7,957 bases of DNA. Source: Candidatus Woesearchaeota archaeon CG10_big_fil_rev_8_21_14_0_10_32_24. GTDB lineage: Archaea; Nanobdellota; Nanobdellia; Woesearchaeales; GW2011-AR9. The translations under genes and the position numbers were made by a program. The notes beneath the pieces were generated by a model, which did not search any database, was not told where the DNA came from, and saw only the letters and a program-made list of their open reading frames with translations. The stretch's first letter is position 1, and each line of letters begins with the position of its first letter. This document shows, one piece after another, positions 5,218 through 7,957 of the stretch. Location: positions 1 through 7,957 of the forward strand of contig PCYG01000019.1 of NCBI GenBank assembly GCA_002763025.1. Direction: 5' to 3'.

Positions 5218-6318
5218 ATGGCATTAACTGCAAAAGATAAGCTCCATTTACGGAAACTTCTCAAACAAATTCGGGACCTGCGAGCTCCACATACGGAATT
5301 CGTCACAGTTTATGTGCCAGCAGGCTATGATTTAGTCAAAATTCAACAACATCTTGCAGATGAATTAGGGACTGCATCAAACATCAAATCAGCATCTACA
5401 AGAAAGAATGTTCAGAATGCATTAGAAAAAATGATTGGACATCTCAAAACCATTGAAAAAACACCACCCAATGGATTAGCATGTTTTTGTGGGAATATTG
5501 CCGCTAATGAAGGAAAACAAGATTTCCAGATTTGGAGCATGGAACCTCCAGAACCCTTAAATCTTCGACTTTATAGATGTGATAAAACATTTGTCATTGA
5601 ACCTCTTGAAGAAATGATGATTGAAAATAATGTCTATGGTTTAGTTGTATTAGATAGAAGGGATGCAAATTTAGCATTACTAAAAGGAAAAACAATTATT
5701 CCAGTTAAAAAAACACATTCAGAAGTTCCTGGAAAATTCAAAGCAGGTGGTCAATCGGCAGCCCGTTTTGCACGACAACGTGAAGGTGCATATAAAGACC
5801 ATTTCAAAAAAATTGCAGATCATATGAAAGAACAATTCCTTCCTTTTGGGAATAATTTAAAGGGAATTATTATTGGTGGACCAGGTACAACAGTTAATGA
5901 TTTTCTCAATAAAGATTACATCACAGGGGATTTAAAGAAAAAAATTCTTGGTACCAAGGATCTTTCTTATACAGGAGATTTTGGATTACAAGAATTATTA
6001 GATAAAGCAGATGACATCTTATCTGAAGAAGAAATTACACAAGAAAAAAGAATCATGCAAATATTTTTCAAACAAATGCTTAACGATATGAAAAAAATAG
6101 CATATGGGGAACAAGCAGTTAGAAAGGCAATGGCAATGAATGCTGTTGACATATTATTAGTATCCGAAAGTATGGAAGAAGATAAAATATTTGAATTAGA
6201 AGACCTTGCTCAAGAGGGTGGATCGGAAGTTAGAATCATTTCTGTAGAATCCAGAGAAGGTGTTCAACTTAGAGATTTAGGTAAAGTTGCTGCAATTCTT
6301 AGATTTGAAGTTGGGTAG
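5218..6318 (+). CDS. prf1: Archaeal peptide chain release factor 1 (aRF1), short form
   Basis: aRF1 recognises all three stop codons in the ribosomal A site and triggers peptide release. From ATG 5218 the protein has 366 residues. The stop-codon recognition domain carries NIKS (55-58, in GTASNIKSASTRKNVQ) and YRCDKTF (119-125, the Y-x-C-x-x-x-F motif). The middle domain carries the catalytic GGQ (177-179, in AGGQSAARFARQRE). The C-terminal domain ends in VAAILRF. Typical archaeal members are about 410-420 residues; here the zinc-binding minidomain that normally follows 'LL-S-E' is absent, and LLVSES (313-318) runs almost directly into FELEDLAQEGG. All catalytic motifs are intact, so the factor should work. 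A longer frame from TTG 5203 is rejected because the TATA spacing places the transcript start at the ATG. Confidence 0.95.
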   Translation: MALTAKDKLHLRKLLKQIRDLRAPHTEFVTVYVPAGYDLVKIQQHLADELGTASNIKSASTRKNVQNALEKMIGHLKTIEKTPPNGLACFCGNIAANEGKQDFQIWSMEPPEPLNLRLYRCDKTFVIEPLEEMMIENNVYGLVVLDRRDANLALLKGKTIIPVKKTHSEVPGKFKAGGQSAARFARQREGAYKDHFKKIADHMKEQFLPFGNNLKGIIIGGPGTTVNDFLNKDYITGDLKKKILGTKDLSYTGDFGLQELLDKADDILSEEEITQEKRIMQIFFKQMLNDMKKIAYGEQAVRKAMAMNAVDILLVSESMEEDKIFELEDLAQEGGSEVRIISVESREGVQLRDLGKVAAILRFEVG

Positions 6319-6331
6319 AGTTCCTAAATTC

Positions 6332-6339
6332 TTATAAAA
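6332..6339 (+). promoter_or_regulatory. TATA box of the metallopeptidase gene (leaderless promoter)
   Basis: TTATAAAA is centred about 25 nt before the ATG at 6360. No SD is present. The spacing matches those before aRF1 and the histone gene. Confidence 0.65.
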
Positions 6340-6359
6340 CCAAAACTTAATATCCTTTT

Positions 6360-7067
6360 ATGTCATTAATTCAAGAATCTTTTCAACGTCTTTTTCCAGA
6401 ACGTACATGGAATTATGAAGAGGAAACAGAATATAATAGAAGATTATCTGATTTTAATGCGAACATTTCTTTACGACATCAAAAAATTAAAATTAATATG
6501 AATTTGCAATGGAAAGATATTGATGATGAAATTAAAATAGGATTAATTCAGCATCTCTTACTTAAAATTCTTAAAAAAAAAGGTAACACACATAACATAG
6601 ATTTATACAATAATTTTGTGAAAAACATTGATATTCTTACAGTAAAGGATAACTTTGATCCGTTGTTAGAAAAATCATTTGATAGATTAAATGCATTATT
6701 TTTTGATAACACATTAGAAAAACCAAACCTGATATGGGGTAAAGAATCCTTCCGAAAGTTAGCGAGTTACAATTTTCATAATGATACCATAGTTATGTCT
6801 ACAATTTTTAAAGATGAAAAACAAAAAATGTTGGATCACGTGATGTATCATGAATTACTTCATAAATTTTTCAAATTTGCACATAATAATGGAAGAAATA
6901 GTTTTCATAGCCCAGAATTTAGAAGAGCAGAAAGGAAATTCCCTTACTTTCATGAGATAGAAAGAGAAATAGGCCAACTAATTAGAACGAAGAAACGTAT
7001 GAAAACAATTAGAGAAAATAAACAACACAAAAATGGTTCCCTTTGGGACTTTATCAAGAAATTTTGA
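6360..7067 (+). CDS. SprT-like zinc metallopeptidase with degenerate N-terminal repeat
   Basis: The 235-residue protein has a zinc site HELLH (H164, E165, H168) and a likely third ligand H183 in FHSPEF, preceded by FFDNTLEKPNLIWG and NDTIVMSTIF. This is the layout of SprT/Spartan and related M48-like domains, whose members cut DNA-protein crosslinks or have unknown substrates. There is no signal peptide or membrane helix, so it should be cytoplasmic, and no C-terminal zinc ribbon, unlike bacterial SprT. The N-terminal half (about 32-71) resembles the catalytic half (about 134-171): both have a strand of the form I-x-[IM], a KD, an acidic helix and then H-x-L-L. In the first copy the site reads HLLLK (65-69), lacking Glu and the second His. 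It follows aRF1 with its own promoter. The family is fairly clear; the substrate is unknown. The lysine-rich C-terminus (about 210-235) could bind nucleic acid. Confidence 0.78.
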   Translation: MSLIQESFQRLFPERTWNYEEETEYNRRLSDFNANISLRHQKIKINMNLQWKDIDDEIKIGLIQHLLLKILKKKGNTHNIDLYNNFVKNIDILTVKDNFDPLLEKSFDRLNALFFDNTLEKPNLIWGKESFRKLASYNFHNDTIVMSTIFKDEKQKMLDHVMYHELLHKFFKFAHNNGRNSFHSPEFRRAERKFPYFHEIEREIGQLIRTKKRMKTIRENKQHKNGSLWDFIKKF

Positions 7068-7092
7068 CTTCTAAACACAAATTTTAGCAAGA

Positions 7093-7100
7093 TTTATAAA
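7093..7100 (+). promoter_or_regulatory. TATA box of the histone-aIF5A-eL40 operon (leaderless promoter)
   Basis: TTTATAAA is centred about 27 nt before the histone ATG at 7124. No SD is present before that ATG, so the first gene is expected to be leaderless while the two downstream genes have SD sites. Confidence 0.7.
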
Positions 7101-7123
7101 TAACCCTTTGTATTTCTTATAAT

Positions 7124-7333
7124 ATGGTAAAAAAGGGTTTTCTTTCCCATAACGCAATGGATAAAATCATGCGTGAAGTTGGTGCAGCTCGTGTTTCCGA
7201 TGACGCAAAAGCAGCTTTGGCTGAAGAATTGGAAAAAAAAGCAGTAGAAATTTCAACTGAAGCGAAAAAATTAGCTGAGCATGCAGGAAGAAAGACCATC
7301 ACAGAGAAAGATATCAGATTAGCAGTAAAATAG
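7124..7333 (+). CDS. Archaeal histone (HMf-type single histone fold)
   Basis: At 69 residues this matches the family norm. It shows helix 1 (about 10-19, MDKIMREVGA), loop L1 with RVSDDA (23-28), the long helix 2, and loop L2 with HAGRKTIT followed by KDIRLAVK. The arginine and RKT residues that contact DNA in HMfA/HMfB are present, so it should form dimers and DNA-wrapping multimers. It differs from HMf proteins in a longer, lysine-containing N-terminus (MVKKGFLSHN) and in ending right after LAVK, without the usual short basic tail. It is the first gene of a run with aIF5A (13 nt gap) and eL40. Confidence 0.95.
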   Translation: MVKKGFLSHNAMDKIMREVGAARVSDDAKAALAEELEKKAVEISTEAKKLAEHAGRKTITEKDIRLAVK

Positions 7334-7346
7334 GAGGAAATTTATA

Positions 7347-7739
7347 ATGAGCGATACAAAAATGGTTAGTGTAGGTACCTTAAAAAAAGGAGACACAATC
7401 ATCATCGATGGAATCCCTTGTAAAATTGTGGATACATCAACATCACGTCCAGGAAAACATGGACATGCAAAAGTTAATATGATGGCAGTTGGTATGCTAG
7501 ATGGTAAAAAAAGAAATTTAGTTATGCCAGGTCACGATAAAGTAGAAGCACCAATTGTAGAAAAGAAAACTGCACAAGTGCTTTCTGTTTCAGGAAACAA
7601 ATGTAACGTTATAGATATGGAAACATTTGAAACATTTGATGTAGATATTCCTGAAGAATTTATAGCTGAAGTGGCTGAAGGAAAAGAAATCCTTTATTGG
7701 ACCATTATGGGTTCAAAAGTCTTAAAACAAGTAAAGTAG
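7347..7739 (+). CDS. eif5A: Translation initiation factor aIF5A (hypusine-containing)
   Basis: aIF5A binds the ribosomal E site and relieves stalling, for example at polyproline. The 130-residue protein has the N-terminal SH3-like domain with the hypusine loop SRPGKHGHAKV, in which K37 is the predicted deoxyhypusine/hypusine site, and a C-terminal OB-fold (about 72-130). Family knowledge: modification requires deoxyhypusine synthase, which is not in this window. The start is supported by GGAGG at 7333-7337, 9 nt before ATG; the SD overlaps the last base of the histone stop, consistent with one transcript. It is followed by eL40 with a 13-nt gap. Confidence 0.95.
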   Translation: MSDTKMVSVGTLKKGDTIIIDGIPCKIVDTSTSRPGKHGHAKVNMMAVGMLDGKKRNLVMPGHDKVEAPIVEKKTAQVLSVSGNKCNVIDMETFETFDVDIPEEFIAEVAEGKEILYWTIMGSKVLKQVK

Positions 7740-7752
7740 GAGTGAAATAAAT

Positions 7753-7917
7753 ATGGCAAGTAAATTCCCTGAAGCAATTGACCGTTTACAAAAGAATATT
7801 TTTGTATGTCGTGATTGTAAAACTAAAATTCGTGTACCTAGTTTAAAAGTAGCACAAGGTAAAGCGAGTTGTCGAAGTTGTAGTTCAAAAAAATTGCGAC
7901 CAAAAAGAAAGAAATAA
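7753..7917 (+). CDS. rpl40e: 50S ribosomal protein eL40 (L40e)
   Basis: This short ORF encodes 54 residues, beginning MASKFPEAIDRL, which matches the archaeal L40e start (M-x-K-F-P-E-A). It carries two zinc-binding pairs, C19-x2-C22 and C40-x2-C43, then LRPKRKK at the end. It is a small basic zinc-ribbon protein of the large ribosomal subunit. The loop between the pairs is 17 residues; the L40e proteins I recall from Euryarchaeota have about 10, so this is an enlarged version. AGGAGTGA (7738-7745), overlapping the aIF5A stop, is the SD, 7 nt before ATG. It is the last gene of the histone-aIF5A-eL40 run. Confidence 0.88.
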   Translation: MASKFPEAIDRLQKNIFVCRDCKTKIRVPSLKVAQGKASCRSCSSKKLRPKRKK

Positions 7918-7957
7918 ACTTTTCTTTTTCATTTTTTTTTCTTAATTTTAATTTTAT
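7918..7957 (+). terminator. T-rich archaeal terminator after eL40
   Basis: Right after the eL40 stop the plus strand becomes a series of T-tracts, including nine consecutive Ts (7932-7940), with no preceding stem-loop. Oligo-T runs without a hairpin are the usual archaeal termination signal. Confidence 0.6.

Noticed and set aside
5967..6152. 61-codon minus-strand ORF inside aRF1
   Set aside because: Antisense shadow of a conserved gene with no initiation signals.
7117..7302. 61-codon minus-strand ORF opposite the histone
   Set aside because: Antisense shadow; the histone on the plus strand is unambiguous.

Overview
The window is about 8 kb of AT-rich archaeal DNA. The archaeal assignment rests on an archaeal histone, an aIF5A with its hypusine loop, an archaeal class-1 release factor (aRF1), a 54-residue eL40-type ribosomal protein, an AK6/Fap7-type kinase, and TATA boxes at a fixed distance upstream of start codons. 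The compact, slightly aberrant versions of universal proteins (aRF1 without its zinc minidomain, a variant CTP synthase with an N-terminal extension, eL40 with an enlarged zinc loop) suggest a DPANN-type lineage such as Woesearchaeota or a relative. That placement is inference.

Layout. Positions 1-78 (+) hold the last 25 codons of a gene resembling the archaeal DUF2080 'transposon-encoded' or AbrB-like proteins. It converges on and overlaps a minus-strand CTP synthase gene (about 61-1599). That enzyme loses its normal C-terminus, including the glutaminase His/Glu pair, exactly where the convergent gene begins. The divergent gap (about 1600-2095) carries no gene. It holds two adjacent palindromic elements: A (1688-1910, imperfect 40-bp inverted ends) and B (1920-2040, 18-bp terminal inverted repeats, flanked by a perfect 8-bp direct repeat). 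B has the anatomy of a MITE.

From 2096 rightwards everything is on the plus strand. An ABC ATPase and an ABC-2/YhgE-Pip-like permease with a large coiled-coil extracytoplasmic domain overlap by 1 nt. An AK6/Fap7-like kinase follows, overlapping the permease by 11 nt, so the three look translationally coupled. Next come aRF1, a SprT-like zinc metallopeptidase with an apparent degenerate internal duplication, and a three-gene run of histone, aIF5A and eL40 that ends at a T-rich terminator.

Expression. aRF1, the metallopeptidase and the histone each have a TATA box whose centre lies 25-27 nt before the ATG, which predicts leaderless mRNAs. CTP synthase, the ABC ATPase, the permease, aIF5A and eL40 have Shine-Dalgarno sequences. 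Functionally the right half is translation and chromatin housekeeping (termination, eIF5A-assisted elongation, 50S protein, small-subunit maturation, DNA packaging). The left half combines nucleotide synthesis and membrane export with signs of past mobile-element activity.
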